64,000 nucleotides of DNA from Ferroplasma sp. (GTDB taxonomy: Archaea > Thermoplasmatota > Thermoplasmata > Thermoplasmatales > Thermoplasmataceae). The notes under the pieces were generated by a model that was not told the DNA's origin, did not search any database, and was given only the letters and a program-made list of their open reading frames with translations. Location of the stretch: the NCBI RefSeq assembly GCF_031200575.1, contig NZ_CP133597.1, positions 1,240,001-1,304,000 on the forward strand. The letters are read 5' to 3'. The position numbers and the translations under genes are program-made. This document shows positions 35,814 to 43,761 of this stretch, piece after piece (positions within the stretch are counted from its first letter, which is position 1; every line of letters starts with the position of its first letter).

Positions 35814-36599
35814 ATGAACACAATAGATCTTTCAGGAAAGGTTGCCATTGTGACCGGTGCAAGTGGTGGCATTGGGAAGGCTGTGGCCATTACTCTTGCC
35901 TCTGCTGGTGCTTCCGTAGCTGTTCATTACGGCCACAATAAGGCGGCTGCCGATGAAACTGTAAGGGAAATTGAATCTTTAAAGGGAAAGGCAGTTGCTG
36001 TATCAGCCGATATGACAAAGCCTGAAGATGTTGAAAAGCTCTTCGAATTTGTTGATTCCAGACTGGGTACAGTAGATATACTGGTGAATTCTGCAGGCAT
36101 TGATGGGCCAAGGCAGACACTGGGTAATGATTCCATAGATGAATGGCAGAAGGTGATTTCAGTAAACCTTTTCGGGCCATACTACTGCTCTCGCATGGCA
36201 GTTCAGCGCATGATAAAGAAACACAGCGGTGTTATAATAAATATTACGTCGGACCATGTGAAAATACCATGGGCCGGATACACTGCCTACTGCAGTGCCA
36301 AGGCTGGTCTTGATATGCTAACAAAAACTCTTGCACAGGAAACAGCTGATAAGGGAATAAGGGTGTTATCCATAGCCCCTGGAGCAATAAAAACCGCAAT
36401 AAACAAAACGGTATGGGAGGATCCGGAAATGCTAAAGGACCTGGATAATAAGATAGCCATGGGGGTTCCTGGGGATTCGAAGGATGTTGCAAATGCTGTA
36501 CTGTTTGCCGCCAGCGATCTTGCATCGTATATGACCGGGACATCTCTGGTTGTGGATGGTGGAATGTTAATATATCCTGATTTCAGGCATGGTGGATAA
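35814..36599 (+). CDS. Short-chain dehydrogenase (glucose 1-dehydrogenase / FabG-like)
   Basis: A 261-aa SDR. Cofactor motif VAIVTGASGGIGKAVA (TGxxxGxG), NSAG (NAG motif variant), catalytic Ser in INITSDHVK, and YTAYCSAKAGLDMLTKTLAQE (YxxxK). The end reads ASYMTGTSLVVDGGMLI, a common SDR C-terminus. The basic/neutral residue after strand 2 (AVHYGHNKAAADE) suggests NADP preference, as in glucose 1-dehydrogenases. I chose ATG at 35814 because the alternative TTG (35805) lacks support, and a TATA-like TATATTTATTACT (35774-35786) lies about 28 bases upstream. Neighbours (mutarotase, porter) imply a sugar substrate. Confidence 0.92.
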   Translation: MNTIDLSGKVAIVTGASGGIGKAVAITLASAGASVAVHYGHNKAAADETVREIESLKGKAVAVSADMTKPEDVEKLFEFVDSRLGTVDILVNSAGIDGPRQTLGNDSIDEWQKVISVNLFGPYYCSRMAVQRMIKKHSGVIINITSDHVKIPWAGYTAYCSAKAGLDMLTKTLAQETADKGIRVLSIAPGAIKTAINKTVWEDPEMLKDLDNKIAMGVPGDSKDVANAVLFAASDLASYMTGTSLVVDGGMLIYPDFRHGG

Positions 36600-36653
36600 A
36601 AATAAAAACTCTTTAAAAAGGTTAAAAATTTTTAAAAATATAAATAAATTGTT

Positions 36654-38136
36654 TTATTTCTTGCCAGCGTTTGATGGTTCAACGGCAGGCAAGGCATCTT
36701 TTACCTTTAACAGGGTGTTGTTTTCAAACATTTCAGTGACTTCTTCCACAGACCTTCCCTTGGTTTCTGGCATGATTATATAGAATATTATGACTGCTAT
36801 TGCTGAAAGTACACCAAAGACAGCCATTGTATATCCAAGACCAATATCAACATGCATTACAGGGAATATTTCTATGATGGCAAAGTTTGATATCCAGTCT
36901 ACAACTGCAATCAGGGATGCAAATAATCCCCTGTACTGTGTCGGAAAGTATTCACCCTGCAGAAGCCAGCCGGTTCCGCCCACTGCAAATGCAAAGAAAA
37001 TGATGAATCCAGCAAATCCTATAAGAAGCCCTATATCTATATGATCGAGATAGAGGGCAGTTCCTATGAAATCGAATAATGCCATGCCACCATATCCTAC
37101 TAGGGCTAGATGCCTTCTTCCATATGAATCTATAAGCCTGAATCCTATAAGTGTTGCAAGAACATTTATTAATGCAAGTATGGATGAAGCCTCTATTCCG
37201 AATACAGCATTAGATAGATATGAGCCACCTGTTGATCCGAATATATGTAGGTCAGCTATTACAGTTGGACCATAATAGAAGGGTACGTTTATACCGGTTA
37301 TTTGCTGGAACATCATGAATAATCCTACTATTACAAAAGCCCTCTTGATTCCTGGTGTTGCCTTCATCTTTGTTTCTAACTTGGCAAGCACACCGTGTGT
37401 TTCTTTGAGCTGGCTGTCGGTTGCCGTTATATTGAACCTCTTCAATGATGCTTTAGCCTTATCATACTTTTCGTGCAGTATCAACCATCTGGGTGACTCC
37501 GGCATATAGAACCTGAAAACAAGCCCGATCAATGATGGTATTGCTGCCACACCGAGGAGGACCCTCCAGTCCACTGCATAGGCAAGCCCTGGTGCTATGA
37601 AGAAGACCAACATGCCTACAAGATATGCTCCCAGTATACCCCATGTAATCATCCACTGCTGCATAAGAGATAGATGCCCCCTGCGGTTTTTAGGTGCATA
37701 TTCAACAATGTAGGCTGTGGCTATTGCTGAGTCTGCTCCCACCGCCAGACCGATAAAGGTTCTTGATACAAGTAGCATCACAAGATCCACTGAAAATGCA
37801 GATAATAATGCACCTATTGTATAAATAGCGGCGTCTGTTATGAGCAGGAACTTTCTCCCATATTTATCTGTCAGGGCCGCTGCTATCAGTGCGCCTACTG
37901 CTGCTCCAAGTGATGCCCCCTGCTATCAGGTATCCGTAAACGAATGGGGCTGTTGTAGAGAGATTCTTTGCAAATGGTATAAATCCGAGATCTGTGCCTA
38001 TATTGGACGTATCATACCCGAACAGGAAACCTCCTATTGTGGCCAGAATGGTAACTGCCCAGTAGAATTTTGTGGTAAGCTTACCATTCATCTGTTTCAA
38101 AATTGGATCGCTGTCAATGTTATTTAGACTATCCAT
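36654..38136 (-). pseudogene. MFS sugar porter, frameshifted by one base
   Basis: Two minus-strand reading frames together make one complete sugar porter of about 494 residues. The N-terminal piece (38136 down to about 37920) has TILATIGGFLFGYDTSNIG and runs to YLIAGG. It then continues in another frame as ASLGAAVGALIAAALTDKYGRK, SRTFIGLAVGADSAIATAYIVEYAPKNRRG, PESPRWL and PETKGRSVEEV, all sugar-porter signatures. The break is at a run of five C on the forward strand (37916-37920); with four, the protein is uninterrupted. This is a recent one-base insertion, a sequencing error, or a slippage site. Neighbours are mutarotase and dehydrogenase genes. Confidence 0.88.
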
Positions 38137-38513
38137 AAAGATTCAGTTTTTTTTATTATTAAAATATTTTGTTTAATTTGATTATATTCTTAAAAACTTT
38201 TTGTTATTTATATAGATATGTCATTAAAATTTAAATACTTGAAATTATATATAAATAATAAATGATAAGTTTTATATATGTTTAATGGTGTCTGACATAT
38301 AGATAGATATGTGAATATAAGAAAATTTTGGAAGATAATTATGATGAACTTTTCATGCCATCCCATTACTCCTTGAAAACTGATTTGAGATAATATCTCT
38401 TAATTGCTTTGATTTTTATGGTACGGAGTACAATTTCAGCTATCCGGCGCAATCATTGTCAAATTATCATAATTCATACAAATATATATCTATAACATTT
38501 GTGTTTACCCTTT
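38137..38513. promoter_or_regulatory. 377-base AT-rich intergenic region with palindromes
   Basis: No gene was found between the divergent sugar porter and DUF996-like genes. It contains ACATAT-AGATAG-ATATGT (38295-38312), a 6-6-6 inverted repeat, and the perfect palindrome GAGATAATATCTC (38387-38399). A related ATATGTC word occurs at 38216-38222. The strand-specific TATA-like elements are ATTATTAAAATATTTT (38154-38169) for the porter and AATATATATC (38481-38490) for the DUF996-like gene. Symmetric elements this close suggest operators of sugar-responsive regulation, but no regulator gene adjoins. Confidence 0.45.
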
Positions 38514-39149
38514 ATGTACAGGCAGCATATACCGGAACTGGAATCAGCAAAAACATATGGCATTATAGGAATAATCCTGCAATTTATTGGAGTTGCCGCA
38601 GATGTTTTTCTTCATGGACTCGGTTTCATAATAAGCATAGTGGGACTCATATTATTATTGCTGGCAATAAAATCCATATCTGACTATTATGGAAACGGCA
38701 AACCCTTCAGATACATTCTGTACAGTATTATTTCTTCAATAGTATTTGGCGTCATAAGTGCATTATTTATAATCCTGTTCCTGGTGCCTGTGATTCTGGG
38801 AATCAGCGCATCTTCAAATCCCGGCAGTGCTGCCCCGGCATTGCTGAGCAACATAGGCCTTATTTTCACAGTTATACTTCTGGTTATACTTGCAGTCTTA
38901 ATTCCAATAATATTCGAGTATCTTGCTTATAATGAAATAGCAGATCTCACTGGAATAGGGGATTTCCACACAGCGGCTCTTTTGCTTCTGATAGGAATTA
39001 TACTCACGGTAATCGTGGTAGGAGTGTTGCTTCTAATAGTGGGAATAATAATGCTTATTATAGGTTTCAGCAAACTTCCTGATTATGCAAAGCCGGTTGT
39101 AATAGACCAGCCGGGGGCACAGGATTATAATCAGGGCTTTAACTATTAG
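38514..39149 (+). CDS. DUF996-like membrane protein
   Basis: A 211-aa membrane protein with four to five helices: AKTYGIIGIILQFIGVAAD, GFIISIVGLILLLLAIKSI then SDYYGNGKPFRYILYSIISS, LIFTVILLVILAVLIPII and a last Gly/Ile-rich helix, followed by a polar tail ending DYNQGFNY. The combination of IKSISDYYGN after the second helix is what I recall of DUF996. The start ATG at 38514 was preferred to the upstream in-frame TTG (38499) because AATATATATC lies 25-30 bases before it. The IS607 element begins immediately after its stop. Confidence 0.75.
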   Translation: MYRQHIPELESAKTYGIIGIILQFIGVAADVFLHGLGFIISIVGLILLLLAIKSISDYYGNGKPFRYILYSIISSIVFGVISALFIILFLVPVILGISASSNPGSAAPALLSNIGLIFTVILLVILAVLIPIIFEYLAYNEIADLTGIGDFHTAALLLLIGIILTVIVVGVLLLIVGIIMLIIGFSKLPDYAKPVVIDQPGAQDYNQGFNY

Positions 39150-39169
39150 TAGGAATATTTATATATAGT

Positions 39170-39185
39170 TATGCATCATTATGCA
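39170..39185 (+). repeat. IS607 left-end motif
   Basis: TATGCATCATTATGCA. Its reverse complement matches the right-end motif at 41044-41059 in 15 of 16 bases. Each copy also contains ATGCAT and a partial second TGCAT in mirror arrangement, as expected for a binding site of the TnpA dimer. It lies between the tnpA TATA-like box and start codon, so binding could also repress tnpA. Confidence 0.7.
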
Positions 39186-39191
39186 ATATAT

Positions 39192-39776
39192 ATGGGCAAG
39201 ATATACACAATCAGGGAAGCATGCGATATATTGCAGATAGATGCAACAACATTAAGAAGATGGGATAGAGAGGGGAAAATACACTGCATAAGGCTTTCAA
39301 ACAACTTCAGAAGGGTACCGGAGGAGGAAATAAACAGGATATTAGGAATAAAGAGCAACAGAACAGATGCAATATATGCAAGGGTATCATCCAATGGCCA
39401 GAAGAATGATTTATACAATCAGATAAATAGATTAAAATCATTGCATCCTGATGCATTGGTATACTCGGATGTAAGGTCAGGATTAAAATTTAACAGGAAG
39501 GGATTTATTGAATTATTGAATATGATAGAGGACAATAAGATAAACAATATTTACATTACACATAAGGATAGATTGGCAAGATTCGGGTTTGATTTAATAG
39601 AGGATATATGCAGGATACATAATACAAGAATAATAGAGGTGGAGGGTGAGGAGATACAATCAGCCAATGAGGAATTAACTAATGATTTAATATCCATAAT
39701 AACATCATTCTCAGCAAGATTATATGGTATCAGGTCACAGAAAATGAAGAATATTTTAGAGGCTGTGAAGGAATGA
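39192..39776 (+). CDS. tnpA: IS607 serine recombinase (TnpA, MerR-type HTH + resolvase)
   Basis: A 194-aa IS607-type transposase. N-terminal MerR-like helix-turn-helix: YTIREACDILQIDATTLRRWDREGKI. The catalytic domain starts AIYARVSSNGQKNDLYNQI with the nucleophile Ser in ARVSS; HKDRLARFGFDLIEDIC follows and the C-terminal helix is ISIITSFSARLYGIRSQKMKNIL. It cuts and joins the circular intermediate of the element. The start was set at ATG 39192 because TTTATATATAG lies about 25-30 bases upstream; the ATG at 39171 is only about 8 bases from that box and lies in the end motif. tnpB begins in its stop codon. Confidence 0.93.
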   Translation: MGKIYTIREACDILQIDATTLRRWDREGKIHCIRLSNNFRRVPEEEINRILGIKSNRTDAIYARVSSNGQKNDLYNQINRLKSLHPDALVYSDVRSGLKFNRKGFIELLNMIEDNKINNIYITHKDRLARFGFDLIEDICRIHNTRIIEVEGEEIQSANEELTNDLISIITSFSARLYGIRSQKMKNILEAVKE

Positions 39777-41050
39777 GCCATTTATGGAAGTCTGATGGTG
39801 ATAAAAGAACAATAGCATTCGGCTATACTCCTGATTCTGTTATTTTAAAATATTTAGCTGATATGAGGGATCTAACAAATAAGGCCATAATAAATGCATA
39901 TTCAATAGCCAAATCCAACAATAATGAACTGCCATCCCCTATTACCCTGAGGAAATCATTAAAGAAATATTATGATAACAATATTGATTATGCCAAACAC
40001 CATATTAATCCAGTGTGCAGAACTGCCATAGCAATATTAAGGTCCTATAAAAAGAACAATGATGGAGAGTTGAAGATTATCAAGGCAGGGAAGCTTGCCA
40101 TGAGGATAGACTCCGAGCTTGTAAAGATAGAGAATAATAAACTGAGACTAACAGTAAAGCCCCATGAGTATGAATACATTCACATTGTTGATAAGAATAA
40201 AAAATTCAATGAATACTCTGAATATAAATTATCAGAGGTATTATTGACAGATAGAAAAGTATGCATTACGTTCAGGGTAGGAAGCCTAAACAAGCCTGTA
40301 ATAGAAGACAATATAATAGGATTTGACCTTAACTTCAAATCGGTTGATTATACAGTGATAAAAAGCAATGAAATCGTGAAGGTTGATACAATAGATACAT
40401 CTGACATAGCAAGGGCACAGAGGGACTATGCAAGAAAGAGAAAAAAGATTCAGAAGCATGTCAAGAATCCTGCCAAAAGGAACAGGAAATTGAAGGATGC
40501 AAAACACAGGCAGAAGAACACTGTAAGGGATAAATTGCAGAAGCTTACCACTAAAATTGTAAACAATAACAGTGAAAAGACCTTTGTGTTCGAGGATTTA
40601 ACAGGCATAAAAAAAGAGGGAAAAAAGAAACATAGGGATAATAAGGATAGTAAAAGCAATGCAGCATATAATAAAAACAACAAATCAAAAAGGTTCAGGA
40701 CAGATATCAACAGATGGCCTTACAGATTATTCCAGAGGCTTATAGATTATAAATCAAATAATAGAACATTATACATAAATCCAGAGGGGACTTCTTCTGA
40801 ATGTCCTGTATGTGGTGGTAAATTAAAGCACCCAATCTGGAAGATATCTCAATGCAACAACTGTGGTATAGCCTTTAACAGGGATAGATTGTCATCATTA
40901 TCTATTTCAGTCAGGGGATTGTACCTTTGCGGCACCCCGTTTGCCGTGAGTGGCAGTGCCTCCTGGCATTCCATGAAGAATGATTACCTGTACCATCCAG
41001 ATCAGGTAGTTGTTGAGAATGTACAGCGACTGCAAGAAAGAAATGCATAA
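39773..41050 (+). CDS. tnpB: TnpB RNA-guided nuclease-type protein of IS607 element
   Basis: A 425-aa TnpB. RuvC catalytic residues can be placed: Asp in IIGFDLNFKSVDY (RuvC-I), Glu in FVFEDLTGI (RuvC-II), Asp in FNRDRLSSLSI (RuvC-III). The four-Cys zinc finger is CPVCGGKLKHP with CNNCGIAF, the normal place between RuvC-II and III. A long basic helical region (ARKRKKIQKHVKNPAKRNRK) precedes RuvC-II. TnpB proteins cut DNA guided by an RNA from the element's end and help keep the element in place. All key residues are present, so it looks active. Three hairpins lie in the end of its reading frame. Confidence 0.95.
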   Translation: MSHLWKSDGDKRTIAFGYTPDSVILKYLADMRDLTNKAIINAYSIAKSNNNELPSPITLRKSLKKYYDNNIDYAKHHINPVCRTAIAILRSYKKNNDGELKIIKAGKLAMRIDSELVKIENNKLRLTVKPHEYEYIHIVDKNKKFNEYSEYKLSEVLLTDRKVCITFRVGSLNKPVIEDNIIGFDLNFKSVDYTVIKSNEIVKVDTIDTSDIARAQRDYARKRKKIQKHVKNPAKRNRKLKDAKHRQKNTVRDKLQKLTTKIVNNNSEKTFVFEDLTGIKKEGKKKHRDNKDSKSNAAYNKNNKSKRFRTDINRWPYRLFQRLIDYKSNNRTLYINPEGTSSECPVCGGKLKHPIWKISQCNNCGIAFNRDRLSSLSISVRGLYLCGTPFAVSGSASWHSMKNDYLYHPDQVVVENVQRLQERNA

Positions 41051-41060
41051 TAATGCATAG
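40925..41060 (+). ncRNA. Candidate omega-RNA (guide RNA scaffold) of TnpB
   Basis: In the last part of tnpB, after the coding part for RuvC-III, three consecutive hairpins occur. They are CGGCA/TGCCG (40930-40946, 7-nt loop), AGTGCC/GGCATT (40955-40970, 4-nt loop with one G-U pair) and TACCTG/CAGGTA (40985-41008, 12-nt loop). This segment is more GC-rich than the rest of tnpB. In characterised TnpB systems the guide RNA comes from the 3' end of tnpB and the right end, with the guide just beyond the element. Position and structure fit. Transcription is not shown. Confidence 0.5.
41044..41059 (+). repeat. IS607 right-end motif
   Basis: TGCATAATAATGCATA, overlapping the tnpB stop codon (41048-41050). 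It is the inverted match (15 of 16) of the left-end motif. The element end and any guide of the omega-RNA should lie just after it. Confidence 0.7.
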
Positions 41061-41160
41061 TATTTCAAGAACGGCTTTAACCAGTAGATTAATTTTTAAT
41101 AAACTGCAATCATTTTTATCCTGTTCACAAATATTATTAAAAATAACCCATTACTATATT

Positions 41161-42051
41161 ATGGCTGTTTGCCCGGTATGCAATGAAAAATTTGATTATG
41201 GGGATTATTATACCATGGCCATTCATTTTATAAATCTGGCCAGGGATAGTGATTCATATCATGTACAGTGGATTAACAGGAATATTTCCAGGGAAAAGAT
41301 AAATGTGACTCAGTTTACATCCGCCATAGAAAATTTTTATAATATGGGCCATGGAGGAATTAAAGAATGGATAATAAATAAATTTGTGGAACAGTTCCGG
41401 GGAGAAAATCCACACCCATTTATATTAAAAATGCAGGGTTACAGCAGACCGGTTATGATGGGTTATGCAGTGGAGCATTATTTCTTTCTGAAACAGTGGG
41501 TTAAGTCCTGTTCAATAATAGTATCCAAGACAGATCTGGATGATGTCCAGAGATATGAAATAGAAAATATTCTGTCAGAATATTACGGCATAGGGAGAAA
41601 GAAGCCACATATAGAGCTTTTGCTGGAAATGGGTGAGGACCTTGGTATAGATAGAACCCAGATTTATGCCACAGAACCACTTGATGGCACTAAATTTGCC
41701 ATTTCGCGCTGGAGGGATATCGCTAATAGATGCAACTGGATATGCATAATGGCGGCAATGCATTCACTGGAACTGGTGGCAAATAGAAAGTTAAATAACT
41801 ATGGTGCAAGGTACAGTTACTTTAATCCAGAAATGCTTATTTCTCCCCTGGTGCCTGAAAGTGTTAAGAAGTTTCTGGGCGAGGGATACAGGAGCGACGA
41901 CTCGCATTCCTTCAGGGCACTGGATTTAATAGCAAAGTACTGCCATGATTATAACATGGAAAGCATTCAGGATGCCTATCTTATGTCAGCATATGCCTTT
42001 GACAGGTACCTTGAGGCAAGGCTGGAAAGGGGTGAAATGTTTGAAAACTAA
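41161..42051 (+). CDS. Zinc-ribbon plus heme-oxygenase-fold (TenA/PqqC-like) protein
   Basis: A 296-aa protein. The N-terminus has a Cys-pair motif CPVCNEKFDYGDYYTMAIHF (CxxC with a later His pair, a C2H2-like zinc site). The rest looks like the heme-oxygenase fold used by TenA, PqqC and diiron oxidases: candidate metal-ligand helices are GYAVEHYFFLKQWVKS, EMGEDLGIDR, MAAMHSLELVANR and SDDSHSFRALDLIAKY. The substrate is unknown. I chose ATG at 41161 because ATATTATTAAAAATA (41131-41145) lies about 20-28 bases before it; the frame runs back to 41053 only through the IS boundary. It overlaps the next small Cys-rich gene by about ten bases, so the pair probably works together. Confidence 0.65.
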   Translation: MAVCPVCNEKFDYGDYYTMAIHFINLARDSDSYHVQWINRNISREKINVTQFTSAIENFYNMGHGGIKEWIINKFVEQFRGENPHPFILKMQGYSRPVMMGYAVEHYFFLKQWVKSCSIIVSKTDLDDVQRYEIENILSEYYGIGRKKPHIELLLEMGEDLGIDRTQIYATEPLDGTKFAISRWRDIANRCNWICIMAAMHSLELVANRKLNNYGARYSYFNPEMLISPLVPESVKKFLGEGYRSDDSHSFRALDLIAKYCHDYNMESIQDAYLMSAYAFDRYLEARLERGEMFEN

Positions 42052-42334
42052 TAATGAAACGGGATGTGCCCTGTGTGATGCCACGTGGGGAGAATATTAC
42101 AGAGAAATAGAAAATGAGAAAATGTTTTTCTGCTGCAATATATGCGCTGATATATTTGAAAATATGGTTAATGAAGTTAAAAAGGAAACGGGCTGGGATC
42201 ATATTGACAGTGTTGAGCTTCACGGAAATTATAGCATGGGGAGAAACTGCACAGCGACCAGTGGTGAAAATACATTCAAATATTATTTCAGGACATACAG
42301 CGATGGAAGAATGATGGAGTTCAAAAAATTGTAG
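42041..42334 (+). CDS. Small Cys-rich TRASH/YHS-like metal-binding protein (Ta0938-like)
   Basis: A 97-aa protein with two Cys pairs: GCALCDATWG and FFCCNICADIF, spaced like the TRASH/YHS zinc or copper-binding finger (CxxC ... FC..C...F). The rest is short beta and helix with a Tyr/Phe-rich end (YYFRTYSDGRMMEFKKL). From memory it resembles the Thermoplasma protein Ta0938, a solved structure with a putative zinc site. The start TTG at 42041 was chosen because AGGGGTGA (42029-42036) is a good Shine-Dalgarno five bases away; GTG at 42032 overlaps that signal. The gene starts inside the end of the heme-oxygenase-fold gene, so the two are translated together. Confidence 0.7.
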   Translation: MKTNNETGCALCDATWGEYYREIENEKMFFCCNICADIFENMVNEVKKETGWDHIDSVELHGNYSMGRNCTATSGENTFKYYFRTYSDGRMMEFKKL

Positions 42335-42381
42335 TTACGCATAAAAATAAAAGTAAATATAGGTTTTCTAATTTGTATGTT

Positions 42382-43200
42382 ATGACAATGGATACAGAGG
42401 GCAGGGATATAGAATACCGGACAGGCAGTGATAGAATTAGCGGATATCTGGCATCACCAAATGATGGAAAGGATCATCCGGGAGTAATAGTCATCCATGA
42501 AATATTCGGGCTGGACCCATATACAAGATCGGTTGCAGACAGAATGGCCTCAGAGGGCTATGTTGCCCTGGCACCAGACCTTTTCTCAAGCAGGAAGCTA
42601 TCAGAGGTAATTACCAAAGATGGAATTGCAGCAACCATGGAATTCATTATGTCAATTCCGCCAGCGAAGCAACGGGACGAAGGTTATAGAGAAAAACTCC
42701 TGAACAGCATGGATGATGATAAGAGAAAAGTTATAATGGATACCTATAACACATTGCTAAAGAACAGGCCTGTTGACCTTCTCACAGAATATTTATCCTC
42801 AGGGATTGATTACCTTCATACACTGGAAAATGTCAATGGGAAAATAGGCAGTGTAGGGTTTTGTTTTGGGGGAGGCATGTCAATCAATCTTGGATGCACC
42901 GGGAAGGTAGATGCCACAGCAATATATTATGGAGAAAATCCTGAACCCCTGGATAAGTTAAAAAACGTAAAAAATGCCGTAATAGGATTCTATGCCGGGG
43001 AGGATAAAAGGATAACATCGAAAGTACCTGAACTTGTTTCCAAACTTTTTGAATATAATAAGGAGGTTTCTGTTAAGATTTACCCCGGGACGTACCATGC
43101 ATTCTTCAACAGCACGAGGCCCTCAATTTATAACAGAAGAGCATCAGATGACTCCTGGAAGCTTCTTATGGCCTTTTATAAAGAGATATTCAATCAGTAA
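42382..43200 (+). CDS. Dienelactone hydrolase-family protein
   Basis: A 272-aa alpha/beta hydrolase of the dienelactone-hydrolase group. Nucleophile elbow VGFCFGGGM (catalytic Cys), acid in FYAGEDKRI and His in PGTYHAFFN; the N-terminal GVIVIHEIFGLDPYTRSVADR with the conserved Glu is a family signature. It may open lactones or cyclic esters. ATG at 42382 was chosen over TTG 42373 because AAATATA lies about 25 bases upstream. An insertion of about 40 residues in the middle (ITKDGIAATMEFIMSIPPAK) is longer than in classical enzymes. The true substrate is unknown. Confidence 0.92.
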   Translation: MTMDTEGRDIEYRTGSDRISGYLASPNDGKDHPGVIVIHEIFGLDPYTRSVADRMASEGYVALAPDLFSSRKLSEVITKDGIAATMEFIMSIPPAKQRDEGYREKLLNSMDDDKRKVIMDTYNTLLKNRPVDLLTEYLSSGIDYLHTLENVNGKIGSVGFCFGGGMSINLGCTGKVDATAIYYGENPEPLDKLKNVKNAVIGFYAGEDKRITSKVPELVSKLFEYNKEVSVKIYPGTYHAFFNSTRPSIYNRRASDDSWKLLMAFYKEIFNQ

Positions 43201-43309
43201 CCTTCCAGAGTCAAATATATTCTATATTTCTGTTTTTATATTTTTATTCACATCCCGTGGCTTAACAAAACAATACATACCTTTATATTCATTCTTTTAT
43301 AGAGAATTC

Positions 43310-43720
43310 ATGGTCAATAATCTCAGTTCATTTGAAAGTGAAGTGAAAAATAATTATGGAAGGTCGGATATGGATTTCCCCAAGGGTAGCATAAAAATTC
43401 TTGACAGATCCATAGTTGAAATACTGATAAAAAATGCAAGAAAATCAAAAAGTGTGCAGTATAAATCCGGAGATAATGTGTACACGGCAACATTCAGCAC
43501 ATTCACAAAGCTTGATGATGATGGCATGGTTGGAGTTTATGGGGATGTGCCACAGGATAATGATGATGTAAGGGAAATTACATTCCTGGTAACCGGATTC
43601 CATGCAAATTGGGATACAGAAATTACCTTTTCAAAGGAGTATATGACTGCCATGCCTGAAAGAGAATTAAAGCATTTAATAAATTTCCAGAGGGCAGTCC
43701 TTGCAACAGGGGTTCTATAG
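43310..43720 (+). CDS. Conserved-looking small protein, unknown function
   Basis: A 136-aa soluble protein that I do not recognise. It has alternating strands and a Trp-containing segment (FLVTGFHANWDTEITFS) and ends with a helix (ERELKHLINFQRAVLATGVL). I placed the start at ATG 43310, with TTTATATTC about 25 bases upstream; the long frame upstream of it overlaps the hydrolase gene and is not supported. It precedes the convergent MFS gene by 41 bases. Confidence 0.6.
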   Translation: MVNNLSSFESEVKNNYGRSDMDFPKGSIKILDRSIVEILIKNARKSKSVQYKSGDNVYTATFSTFTKLDDDGMVGVYGDVPQDNDDVREITFLVTGFHANWDTEITFSKEYMTAMPERELKHLINFQRAVLATGVL

Positions 43721-43761
43721 AACCATATTTAACGATCCAGTAATCCCCTCCATAAAAATAT

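Larger units (their letters stand above)
39150..41060 (+). mobile_element. IS607-family insertion sequence
   Basis: The element carries a serine-recombinase tnpA and an RNA-guided-nuclease-type tnpB with overlapping stop and start (ATGA). It is bounded by matching motifs: TATGCATCATTATGCA (39170-39185), in the tnpA promoter, and TGCATAATAATGCATA (41044-41059), across the tnpB stop. They are inverted copies with 15 of 16 matches. IS607 elements lack classical terminal repeats and target duplications, so the true ends cannot be fixed exactly; the boundaries given are approximate. It sits between the DUF996-like gene and the heme-oxygenase-fold gene, neither being visibly damaged. Confidence 0.85.

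Noticed and set aside
39150-41100. Target-site duplication for the insertion element
   Set aside because: No direct repeats flank it, which agrees with IS607, whose members do not make duplications.
41053-41160. N-terminal extension of the heme-oxygenase-fold protein
   Set aside because: The extra residues come from the IS607 right end and the promoter; the zinc-ribbon start at 41161 has a TATA-like box in front.
41945-42040. Longer version of the TRASH-like protein
   Set aside because: The extension is a shadow of the overlapping gene and ends at a clear Shine-Dalgarno before TTG 42041.
43034-43309. N-terminal extension of the 136-aa protein into the hydrolase gene
   Set aside because: It overlaps a clear catalytic-His coding region in another frame; ATG 43310 has a promoter-like sequence.
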